13,853 bases of DNA from CAZXMB01 sp964641715 (GTDB taxonomy: Bacteria > Desulfobacterota > BSN033 > UBA1163). Below, in pieces: positions 7,492 to 13,002 of this stretch. The DNA is taken from assembly GCA_964641715.1 (NCBI GenBank), contig CAZXMB010000082.1:1-13853 (forward strand), given 5' to 3'. Each line of letters begins with the position of its first letter. Position 1 is the first letter of the stretch. The translations under genes were made by a program, and so were the position numbers. A model generated the notes under the pieces. It saw only the letters and a program-made list of their open reading frames with translations, was not told where the DNA came from and made no database searches.

Positions 7492-8772
7492 ATGCTTGAG
7501 GCAAAATATATCCGTGAGCATCTCGATGAGGTTCGGGAGAGACTGGCTTCAAGAGGCCAGAATATCAGCCTGGATCAGTTTGTGGTCATCGATAGCGAGC
7601 GAAGAAAAGCCGTTCAGGAATGGGAAAGGCTAAGAGCCCTTCAGAAGAAGGTCTCCGACGAGGTGAGCAGAAGGAAAAGGGAGAACCAGGATGCCTCGGA
7701 TATCATCGCTGAGATGAAAAAGGTCTCTCAGGAACTCAAGGGGCTGGATGGGATTGTCCAGGAAAAGGAGAAGATGCTGGAGGAGACACTTCTGACCATT
7801 CCCAACCTCCCTCACCCGACCGTTCCGAAAGGCAGGGATGCCGAGGATAATATGGAGGTGAGACGGTGGGGAGAGATTCCGGAGTTCGATTTCAAGCCCA
7901 GGCCCCACTGGGATATCGGTGAGGAGCTCGGCATTCTCGATTTTAAATCGGGGGCAAAGATTGCAGGGGCCCGATTTACGCTTTATCGGGACCTTGGGGC
8001 AAAACTGGAGAGGGCACTGATCAATTTCATGCTGGACCTCCATACCCGGGAGCATGGATACCGGGAGGTGCTTCCTCCCTTTATGGTTAACCGGACGGCC
8101 ATGACGGGTACGGGTCAGCTTCCCAAATTTGAGGAGGAGCTCTTCAAGATTGACGGATTGGAATATTTTCTCATCCCGACCGCAGAGGTTCCCGTAACCA
8201 ATATCCATCAGGATGAAATTCTTGAGGAGGAGGTCCTTCCCCTTTGCTATACTGCCTATACCCCATGTTTTAGAAAAGAGGCGGGGTCTTACGGAAAGGA
8301 TACAAGGGGATTGATCCGTCAGCATCAGTTTAATAAGGTGGAACTGGTGAAATTTTCGAAGCCCGAAGATTCCTATGATGAGCTTGAAAAGCTCTTGCGT
8401 GATGCAGAAGAGGTTTTAAGGAGGTTAAACTTACCCTATCGCGTGGTCACTCTCTGTACGGGGGATTTAGGATTTTCTGCATCAAAAACTTATGATATCG
8501 AGGTCTGGCTTCCCGGTCAGGACACCTTTAAGGAGATCTCTTCGTGCAGTAACTTCGAGGATTTTCAGGCGAGGAGGGCAAAGATTCGGTACCGTATCTC
8601 CGGAAAGTCAAAGACAGAATATGTCCACACCCTCAACGGTTCGGGGTTAGCGGTTGGCAGGACGGTGGTTGCGATTTTAGAAAATTATCAGCAGAGAGAC
8701 GGAAGTGTGGTCATCCCGGAAGTCCTGAGACCTTATCTCTACGGAGTGGAGAGAATAGAGAAGAAGAATTAA
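7492..8772 (+). CDS. serS: Seryl-tRNA synthetase
   Basis: SerRS (426 aa, normal length) charges tRNA-Ser with serine through a seryl-adenylate. The N-terminal tRNA-binding coiled coil spans about 28-105, rich in Lys and Glu. Class II motifs follow: TAEVP (230-234) in the serine pocket, motif 2 with CFRKEAGSYGKDTRG (259-273), and motif 3 with LNGSGLAVGR (381-390) ending in the ATP-binding Arg390. ATG 7492 gives the usual MLEAKYIREH start and follows GGAG with good spacing. The frame stays open upstream to about 7420, but that extension does not resemble the family. Two tRNA-Ser genes lie downstream, at about 0.2 and 1.6 kb. Confidence 0.97.
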   Translation: MLEAKYIREHLDEVRERLASRGQNISLDQFVVIDSERRKAVQEWERLRALQKKVSDEVSRRKRENQDASDIIAEMKKVSQELKGLDGIVQEKEKMLEETLLTIPNLPHPTVPKGRDAEDNMEVRRWGEIPEFDFKPRPHWDIGEELGILDFKSGAKIAGARFTLYRDLGAKLERALINFMLDLHTREHGYREVLPPFMVNRTAMTGTGQLPKFEEELFKIDGLEYFLIPTAEVPVTNIHQDEILEEEVLPLCYTAYTPCFRKEAGSYGKDTRGLIRQHQFNKVELVKFSKPEDSYDELEKLLRDAEEVLRRLNLPYRVVTLCTGDLGFSASKTYDIEVWLPGQDTFKEISSCSNFEDFQARRAKIRYRISGKSKTEYVHTLNGSGLAVGRTVVAILENYQQRDGSVVIPEVLRPYLYGVERIEKKN

Positions 8773-8896
8773 AATTCAAATAACCAAATTTCAAACACCA
8801 AATAAATTTCAATGACCAATCACCAAACACTTAATATCCATTGGAATTTGAAAATTGATTATTGATGCTTGGTTATTGGTGCTTGTTGTTTATAAA
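8773..8896. repeat. AT-rich imperfect inverted repeat of CCAA/TTGG blocks
   Basis: The left half has repeated CCAAAT, CACCAAAT and GACCAATCACCAA blocks. After about position 8840 the right half has the complementary GCTTGGTTATTGGTGCTTG blocks, so the whole segment can fold as an imperfect hairpin. It starts right after the serS stop codon. Similar TTGGTNATTGG-type intergenic repeats are, from memory, frequent in deltaproteobacterial and candidate-phylum assemblies. No transposase is attached. Confidence 0.6.
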
Positions 8897-8990
8897 TGGA
8901 GGGACAGCTATCCTGCGCTAAGGCATCCCTCTCTCTCGGCGGAGCCGATGGATAGGGGTTAAAGGGTTCGGTTAGAGGTCAGCGGTAAGC

Positions 8991-9084
8991 GGAGAGATGC
9001 CCGAGAGGCTGAAGGGGCACGATTGGAAATCGTGTGTTCCGAATAAAATCGGGACCGAGGGTTCGAATCCCTCTCTCTCCGCCA
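8991..9084 (+). tRNA. tRNA-Ser(GGA)
   Basis: A class II tRNA of 94 nt including an encoded CCA. The acceptor stem GGAGAGA pairs with TCTCTCC, and the discriminator base is G. The anticodon loop is TTGGAAA on a CACGA/TCGTG stem, giving anticodon GGA for UCC and UCU codons. The long variable arm forms a CCGA/TCGG stem. The T arm is GAGGG-TTCGAAT-CCCTC. Confidence 0.97.
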
Positions 9085-9121
9085 TATGCATTGTGATTTA
9101 TAATTTATACAGTGAGGGGTG

Positions 9122-9221
9122 NNNNNNNNNNNNNNNNNNNNNNNNNNNNNNNNNNNNNNNNNNNNNNNNNNNNNNNNNNNNNNNNNNNNNNNNNNNNNNN
9201 NNNNNNNNNNNNNNNNNNNNN
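9122..9221. other. Assembly gap (100 N)
   Basis: Exactly 100 N between tRNA-Ser(GGA) and a small secreted-protein gene. The real distance is unknown, and genes may be missing here. Confidence 0.95.
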
Positions 9222-9270
9222 TAAGCGGAAGAATTGGGTTCGGCGACCGGAATTCAACAGGAGGGATAAA

Positions 9271-9582
9271 ATGGCAAGAGAGTTGAAAGAGAAGATGGTC
9301 CTATTCACACTGATTTGGATGGTCCTGATCTTTACTGGATTGGGGAATTCGCAGGCTCAACAGTATTTTAATATGACCGGAAAAGTCATCAGCCTCTATC
9401 GGGGGACCATTATCGTGCAGGGGGATAAAGGAGAGACGATGAACTTTGCAGTGGGGAGACGAACCATTTATATCCCCAATCGTTTACCCGGTGTGGGTGA
9501 GCGTGTCAAAATGGGTTATTATTTTCAGAGGGGCCGCAATGTTGCCTACCAGGTTGAAATTCTTCCTTCCGCGAGGAAGTAA
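9271..9582 (+). CDS. Small exported protein of unknown function
   Basis: A 103-aa protein with a clear signal peptide: a basic start (MARELKEK), a hydrophobic core at 9-25 and a likely cleavage after NSQA (residue 29). The mature part is about 74 aa and has a short beta-rich look: TGKVISLYRGTIIVQGDKGE, then GERVKMGYYFQRGRN and VAYQVEIL. This resembles the small OB-like beta-barrel pattern of periplasmic DUF5666-type proteins, but I do not assign a family. ATG 9271 follows AGGAGGG at ideal spacing. The frame is open into the gap upstream, but the ribosome site decides the start. It is followed 14 nt later by tRNA-Arg. Confidence 0.75.
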   Translation: MARELKEKMVLFTLIWMVLIFTGLGNSQAQQYFNMTGKVISLYRGTIIVQGDKGETMNFAVGRRTIYIPNRLPGVGERVKMGYYFQRGRNVAYQVEILPSARK

Positions 9583-9596
9583 TGATGAATTAAGGT

Positions 9597-9673
9597 GCGC
9601 CCATAGCTCAGATGGATAGAGCGTCGGACTACGAATCCGCAGGTCGGGCGTTCGAGTCGCCCTGGGCGCGCCA
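9597..9673 (+). tRNA. tRNA-Arg(ACG)
   Basis: A 77-nt tRNA with encoded CCA. Acceptor GCGCCCA pairs with TGGGCGC; D arm is GCTC/GAGC; T arm is GGGCG-TTCGAGT-CGCCC. The anticodon loop CTACGAA gives anticodon ACG. Its A34 is the known target for deamination to inosine by TadA, allowing it to read CGU, CGC and CGA. The outer anticodon-stem pair (27-43) is a T-C mismatch, which is slightly unusual. Confidence 0.96.
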
Positions 9674-9731
9674 ATTCCTTTCAAAAATTATCCAACCTAA
9701 TGATTCATTGAATTCTTTTTATCGCTCAAAT

Positions 9732-9753
9732 AAATGGGGTCAAATCTTTACGC
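9732..9753. repeat. REP-like motif related to TGGGGTCAnnTCTTTAC
   Basis: The segment AATGGGGTCAAATCTTTACG resembles the motif TGGGGTCAGGTCTTTACA that, from memory, accompanies REP-associated (IS200-like) transposases in many bacteria. No transposase gene is near, so it could be a solitary remnant or a chance match. Confidence 0.35.
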
Positions 9754-9766
9754 CCTGTTGCTCGTG

Positions 9767-9781
9767 CGGATTTGAAATCCG
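9767..9781. repeat. Perfect palindrome CGGATTTGAAATCCG
   Basis: Seven-nt arms around a single G, 64 nt upstream of tadA. It may be a protein-binding site. No assignment is possible. Confidence 0.45.
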
Positions 9782-9844
9782 AAGTGAAGTGTGATAGAAA
9801 TGTGATAAAGTTGTTACGGGAATTGGAATAGGTATTGGAGATTG

Positions 9845-10306
9845 ATGGGAAAAAGGAAAAAGGACAAAGGCTTTATGGAAATGGCCATTGAAGAGGCTAA
9901 AAGGGCGGGGCAAAGCGGTGAGGTTCCTGTGGGGGCTGTTTTGGTGAAAGAAGATCAGGTGCTTTCAAGGGATCATAATCGGTGTATCGAAATGAATGAT
10001 CCCACTGCCCACGCGGAAATGCTTGTTCTCAGAAAGGCAGGGGAGGTATTGAAAAATTACCGTTTGAATCATACCGTCATGTACGTTACGACTGAACCCT
10101 GCGCCATGTGTGCCTCTGCCATGATTCATGCGAGGGTCTCACGATTGGTCTACGGCGCATCGGAGCCCAAATTCGGAGCCGTCGAGTCGAAGTTCAGATT
10201 ATTAGAAGGCGAGGGTCTAAACCATCGAATGGAAGTCAATCGGGGGATTCTCGAGAAAGAATGTGCCAAAATTTTAAAAGATTTTTTTAAGGAGAGGAGG
10301 ACTTAA
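9845..10306 (+). CDS. tadA: tRNA-specific adenosine deaminase
   Basis: A 153-aa zinc deaminase of the TadA type, which converts A34 to inosine in tRNA-Arg(ACG). The catalytic HAE motif is H56-A57-E58, where His is a zinc ligand and Glu the proton shuttle. The other zinc ligands are C86 and C89 in PCAMC. The TadA-typical N-terminal helix (MEMAIEEAKRAG), EVPVGAVLV and DPTAHAEM are present, as is the C-terminal GILEKECAKILKDFF helix. ATG 9845 follows GGAG at 5-6 nt; a TTG one codon earlier is a less likely start. Its substrate tRNA gene ends 171 nt upstream on the same strand. Length is normal for the family. Confidence 0.96.
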   Translation: MGKRKKDKGFMEMAIEEAKRAGQSGEVPVGAVLVKEDQVLSRDHNRCIEMNDPTAHAEMLVLRKAGEVLKNYRLNHTVMYVTTEPCAMCASAMIHARVSRLVYGASEPKFGAVESKFRLLEGEGLNHRMEVNRGILEKECAKILKDFFKERRT

Positions 10307-10374
10307 AAAATTACGGTGACGAAGCCTGTATGGTTTATAAAAGGTTACCCTTACCGTTAGACTTTCATTTTACT

Positions 10375-10463
10375 GGAGAGGTTGCCGAGAGGCTTAAGGC
10401 GCCGCTCTCGAAAAGCGGTTCTCCCGAAAGGAGACGTGGGTTCAAATCCCACCCTCTCCGCCA
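10375..10463 (+). tRNA. tRNA-Ser(CGA)
   Basis: A class II tRNA of 89 nt with encoded CCA. Acceptor GGAGAGG pairs with CCTCTCC, discriminator G. The anticodon loop CTCGAAA on a CCGCT/AGCGG stem gives anticodon CGA for UCG. The variable arm is TTCTCCC-GAAA-GGAGA and the T arm GTGGG-TTCAAAT-CCCAC. Confidence 0.97.
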
Positions 10464-10693
10464 TTCCGTATAAGTTAATTATCTAATTTCATTTTAGTTT
10501 TTATATTACACCCTTTCACAAGAGACACTATTCAGAAAGGTTATACGATCACCATCCGGACTCGGAGAATATATTTATTTGTAAGAACCGATTCTACCCT
10601 TTTCGGGAGATATTCGTGGCGGCGGCCATGGCAACCCTGATTCGTTAAGGTTCCATCGTTCCGTTGGAAAGTTTCCAATCATCCCCAATGATA

Positions 10694-10715
10694 GGTTCGA
10701 TTCCCGCCGCCTCCA
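10694..10715 (+). other. tmRNA-type 3' end fragment, candidate att site
   Basis: The 22 nt beginning GGTTCGATTCCCGCCGCC and ending TCCA match the T-loop plus acceptor 3' end of many bacterial tmRNAs (ssrA). The rest of a tmRNA is absent: the expected 5' T-stem strand and the tag region are missing. Elements that integrate into ssrA leave just such a duplicated 3' end at one boundary. The AT-rich island with the riboswitches lies directly to the right, so this could mark its edge. The integrase would be outside the window. A chance match or an old scar remains possible. Confidence 0.5.
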
Positions 10716-11009
10716 TAAATTTTAAGAAAGGATACCTTGTTTTTAAAGGCCTTTTTCTTTTTGATCTCCTTGAAATCACGTTCTCCAAATGTTTTATGGA
10801 CCCATGAGTAAAAAGCTCATGCCTGATAAATAGAGAAAATATTTTTAGCAACAAAGAGAGATTAGTTTCCCTCTCTTTTGCCAAACTGCATAAGGGTTTG
10901 CCTCATGAACAGGGGCCGCCTCCCCTTTGCTTAAGAGCGGCATCTTTTTTCATCTCATAAGCTTTCATTTAATTCGTTCCTCTTGCTTGAATTAGTCGGT
11001 TCAAAATGG

Positions 11010-11035
11010 CCAATCGAAATGACAACCAATCGAAA
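11010..11035. repeat. Direct repeat CCAATCGAAA x2 upstream of a promoter
   Basis: Two identical 10-mers at 11010-11019 and 11026-11035, 16 nt apart start to start. The second ends 5 nt before the -35 hexamer of the first riboswitch promoter. This is the position of an activator site, but no regulator is known. Confidence 0.45.
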
Positions 11036-11040
11036 AGGCA

Positions 11041-11069
11041 TTGACTTCTTTGTTTTTTTGATCGATAAT
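11041..11069 (+). promoter_or_regulatory. Sigma70 promoter of the first fluoride riboswitch transcript
   Basis: TTGACT (11041-11046), a 17-nt spacer and GATAAT (11064-11069), each one base from consensus. Transcription would start near 11076, about 14 nt ahead of the aptamer. Confidence 0.75.
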
Positions 11070-11089
11070 AAATTTGAATCAAAGAGATC

Positions 11090-11149
11090 GGGGCGATGAA
11101 GTTCGCCATTAAATGTTTCCGTCTGATGGGGACCGATAACTTCTACTGG
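11090..11149 (+). promoter_or_regulatory. Fluoride riboswitch (crcB motif), copy A
   Basis: GGGGCGATGAAGTTCGCC, a TTAAA joiner, a GTTTCC/GGGGAC stem and CGATAACTTCTACTGG reproduce the fluoride aptamer order. Loop bases GAAGTT (from 11098) pair with AACTTC (11138-11143) as the required pseudoknot. Compared with the Thermotoga petrophila aptamer as I recall it, three of the five core pseudoknot pairs differ by compensating changes, while the A, U, U and A at the fluoride-linked reverse-Hoogsteen positions are kept. The usual U before GAU is C in this copy. The pseudoknot strand also forms the terminator stem, so fluoride should switch transcription on. Confidence 0.92.
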
Positions 11150-11176
11150 TTTGACTGGTAGAAGTTTTTTCTTTTT
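11138..11176 (+). terminator. Riboswitch-controlled intrinsic terminator A
   Basis: AACTTCTACTGG pairs with CTGGTAGAAGTT through 12 bp including two G-U pairs, with loop TTTGA, followed by a T-rich run. The left arm contains the pseudoknot strand of the aptamer, so the two folds exclude each other. Confidence 0.92.
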
Positions 11177-11184
11177 GGACAAAG

Positions 11185-12036
11185 ATGATTTTCCAGGGGA
11201 GTGAATTGATTTGCGAACTTTGTGAGAAGTCTTTTCCAAGAAAGGATATGGTCCTTTCGGTCAAGAATAATGTTTCAATCTGTGAGAGTTGTTTAAGAAA
11301 CTGGCGGTTGAATGGTGGGACTTGTGTTATTTGTCTTGAAACTGTCAATAGAAACCATCCATGGGGCTTTTTTAGAGAAAAGAAGGCATTTGGGCATTTC
11401 AAGTGTGGTGGGGTTGAAATAGATTTGTCTTCGCTCACGGGTCATTCTACAACCAGTGAAAAAGCACTAACTTGGGCTGTTTTCGGAGAAGAATTTATTG
11501 AAGATCAAACTCTAAAGTACTGTGAATTTCGGATCACGGATGACCCGAACAAACCAGAGAATCTGGGTTACTACCGAATTGGGGACCGTGTCATTTGTCA
11601 GGCAGGCGGAAATTTTCTTCTCGGAACCGTAGGTAAACAAACAGAAAGAATTATTGAAATCTGTCAATCCTGTGATATTCCAGCGTCCATGTCAAAGGGA
11701 ACTTCCCCATGCCTTCACCTCATCCCTTTTCGCGTATTTAATGGGCACGAAATCCAATCTTACTATGGCTGTCAATGGTTCTTTTCTTTTGATCCGAAAG
11801 GTGCCCATCAGAAGAGAGAATCTCAATGTGAGGGAAACTGCTTTTTCTGGTTCCAGAGACCAAAGAACAAGCCGAGATTATTTGATCCCAAGTGTGAGAA
11901 ATTCTTAAAAATGTTTCTGGAAGCCAAACCGAGAGGTGGATTTTTCCCGCCTGAGGAGAATCGACAAAAACCTTGGTGGAAAAGATGGTGGGCTTCTTTT
12001 TTGAGTGGGTGTGATAGAACAGGGACAAGATCTTGA
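11185..12036 (+). CDS. Cysteine-rich protein with cross-brace zinc domain, fluoride-riboswitch controlled
   Basis: A 283-aa protein I do not recognise. The N-terminal domain has paired ligands C10/C13, C33/C36, C47/C50 and H71/C74, an eight-ligand spacing like RING or FYVE treble-clef folds that bind two zinc ions. A middle part (about 75-150) has no clear motif. A second cluster follows: C160/C163, C176 with H178, C196, C215/C219 and C237, with CQWFF and CFFWFQRP around the cysteines. It could hold zinc or an iron-sulfur centre. No signal peptide is seen; the C-terminus is basic and Trp-rich. ATG 11185 has only weak GGA upstream; TTG 11206, preceded by AGGGGAG, could be the true start and would still keep every cysteine. 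It is the only gene between riboswitch A and riboswitch B. Confidence 0.75.
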   Translation: MIFQGSELICELCEKSFPRKDMVLSVKNNVSICESCLRNWRLNGGTCVICLETVNRNHPWGFFREKKAFGHFKCGGVEIDLSSLTGHSTTSEKALTWAVFGEEFIEDQTLKYCEFRITDDPNKPENLGYYRIGDRVICQAGGNFLLGTVGKQTERIIEICQSCDIPASMSKGTSPCLHLIPFRVFNGHEIQSYYGCQWFFSFDPKGAHQKRESQCEGNCFFWFQRPKNKPRLFDPKCEKFLKMFLEAKPRGGFFPPEENRQKPWWKRWWASFLSGCDRTGTRS

Positions 12037-12061
12037 CAATGGAGTCTGCCCGAAATAATAA
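12033..12061 (+). promoter_or_regulatory. Probable promoter of the second fluoride riboswitch transcript
   Basis: A perfect TTGACA (12033-12038) overlaps the stop codon of the upstream gene. The -10 element is unclear: TAATAA at 17 nt or AATAAT at 15 nt. It would give an independent transcript starting just ahead of riboswitch B. Confidence 0.55.
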
Positions 12062-12076
12062 ATTATTGTAGAACTT

Positions 12077-12134
12077 GGCGATGAAGTTCGCCTTAAATCG
12101 TCCCTGCTGAAAGGGGAATGATAACTTCTACTGG
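12077..12134 (+). promoter_or_regulatory. Fluoride riboswitch (crcB motif), copy B
   Basis: GGCGATGAAGTTCGCC, TTAAA, a TCCC/GGGGA stem and TGATAACTTCTACTGG match the fluoride aptamer closely, including the UGAU that copy A lacks. GAAGTT in the first loop pairs with AACTTC (12123-12128) as the pseudoknot. The stem between them differs from copy A in sequence and length, while the fluoride-site core is identical, which is the pattern of a conserved RNA rather than a recent duplication. It overlaps an intrinsic terminator, so it is an ON switch. Confidence 0.94.
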
Positions 12135-12156
12135 TTATCCGGTAGAAGTTTTTTTT
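12123..12156 (+). terminator. Riboswitch-controlled intrinsic terminator B
   Basis: AACTTCTACTGG pairs with CCGGTAGAAGTT (12 bp, one U-G pair) with loop TTAT, followed by eight T. Its left arm contains the aptamer pseudoknot strand. Confidence 0.94.
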
Positions 12157-12195
12157 GGATATTGAAATGAAAATGCAAGAAAAGAGAAAAGTGGA

Positions 12196-13002
12196 TTGAA
12201 CGAGGGACTTCAAAGATCGGAAGATAAGATTGCCCGGCTGAGTCATTTGCTTGAACTCTCAAGGGTCATTCAGTACCTGAAGGACCATGAGAGGGAAGAA
12301 GGGGGGTTTAGCCTTATCCCTGAACTTCAATCTAATGTGGAAGATACTTATAATGCCATTCGGACACTGCGAGTACTCGAGGCCGATATCGACCTAAGTA
12401 AGATAAAAAATTATATGAAAAGTATCCCTTGGGCCGAAGTGGGTTCTCCAAGAATATTTTATATGGTTGCCTATATCTGTCTCTCAACAGGCGCGAAATT
12501 TCCTGCTCCGCTGGTTCACCTCCTTGAAAAGGACTGGTCGAGATTTGATCCTCTTGATTCTCAATACTTTTTCAATGAGATCCAGAAGCTTTTAGGCAAG
12601 TCCTTGAGACTTCTACCTTCTTTATCCTCTTTCCAATTTCACCCGAAGGATAGTTTGCAAAGTCTGCGGAAAAAGGTATCGGTCTTACTTGATCTCAATA
12701 TTGAATTTGAGAGACATGAAATCATCAAATGGGTTCAGCTTTGCCAGAATGGAGATGGTGGGTTTGGATTTTACCCTGGGACCACTTCTTACATGGAGAA
12801 CATTTTTTGTGCGCTTGAAATTTTGTCGAAGCTTCAAGCTTCGCCCCAGCGGATCGATACGTGCAGAGAATATATCCTTGGATGCCAAACCAGGAGCGGT
12901 GGATTTGGTAGAGCGCCTATTAGCTTTCCATTTATCGAGAGCACGTTTCAGGCTGTCGGAGGGTTATTGATGTTAGATGAGATGGAAAGAGGTCATACAT
13001 AA
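12196..13002 (+). CDS. Prenyltransferase/squalene-oxidase-repeat (alpha/alpha-toroid) protein
   Basis: A 268-aa protein with the glycine-rich repeats of the alpha/alpha-toroid class: GGFSLIPEL (36-44) followed by EDTYNAIRTL, QNGDGGFGFYPG (184-195) followed by ENIFCALEIL, and TRSGGFGRAP (near 235) followed by ESTFQAVGGL. The DxDD motif of squalene-hopene cyclases is absent, and I see no clear Asp/Cys/His zinc set of protein prenyltransferase beta subunits, so catalytic activity is doubtful. The start is TTG 12196: no in-frame ATG lies between the terminator and this codon. A 10-codon ORF (ATG 12167) ends in TGA that overlaps this TTG, suggesting coupling or a frameshift. It is the first gene after riboswitch B and abuts the HEAT-repeat gene. 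Confidence 0.8.
   Translation: MNEGLQRSEDKIARLSHLLELSRVIQYLKDHEREEGGFSLIPELQSNVEDTYNAIRTLRVLEADIDLSKIKNYMKSIPWAEVGSPRIFYMVAYICLSTGAKFPAPLVHLLEKDWSRFDPLDSQYFFNEIQKLLGKSLRLLPSLSSFQFHPKDSLQSLRKKVSVLLDLNIEFERHEIIKWVQLCQNGDGGFGFYPGTTSYMENIFCALEILSKLQASPQRIDTCREYILGCQTRSGGFGRAPISFPFIESTFQAVGGLLMLDEMERGHT
12986..12992 (+). promoter_or_regulatory. Ribosome-binding site supporting a non-AUG start
   Basis: AAAGAGG lies at the end of the upstream gene. It is 6 nt from an ATA and 9 nt from an ATT in the frame of the HEAT-repeat protein, but far from the GTG at 13032. This favours the longer N-terminus. Confidence 0.5.

Larger units (their letters stand above)
10464..11040. other. Gene-free AT-rich stretch with small inverted repeats
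   Basis: No convincing gene on either strand. Visible structure includes GGCGGCGG (from about 10618) pairing with CCGCCGCC around a loop of some 80 nt, and a palindrome TTGGAAA-G-TTTCCAA near 10664. It also contains a tmRNA-type 3' end (10694-10715) and hairpins CATGAG/CTCATG (10803-10821), AAAGAGAG/CTCTCTTT (10853-10878) and AGGGG/CCCCT followed by TTT (10911-10928). The last two could be weak terminators. The change from the GC-richer upstream genes begins here. Confidence 0.6.

Noticed and set aside
7630..8325. Minus-strand frame of 231 codons inside serS
   Set aside because: Shadow of serS with no recognisable domain.
8922..8940. Partial copy of the tRNA-Ser(GGA) 3' end (ATCCCTCTCTCTC)
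   Set aside because: The shared stretch is mostly a CT run and could match by chance; the flanks do not extend the similarity.
9112..9270. Open frame through the second gap as an N-terminal extension of the exported protein
   Set aside because: It consists largely of N; the AGGAGGG and signal peptide at 9271 define the start.
10645..10884. Minus-strand frame of 79 codons with MEAAGIEP
   Set aside because: EAAGIEP is the antisense translation of a tRNA/tmRNA 3' end (GGTTCGATTCCCGCCGCC), a frequent source of false proteins.
10955..11239. Minus-strand frame of 94 codons
   Set aside because: It is antisense to the first riboswitch, its promoter and terminator; the Lys/Ser-rich product has no family character.
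11905..12246. Minus-strand frame of 113 codons
   Set aside because: It runs antisense across the second riboswitch and two gene ends; no ribosome site or motif.
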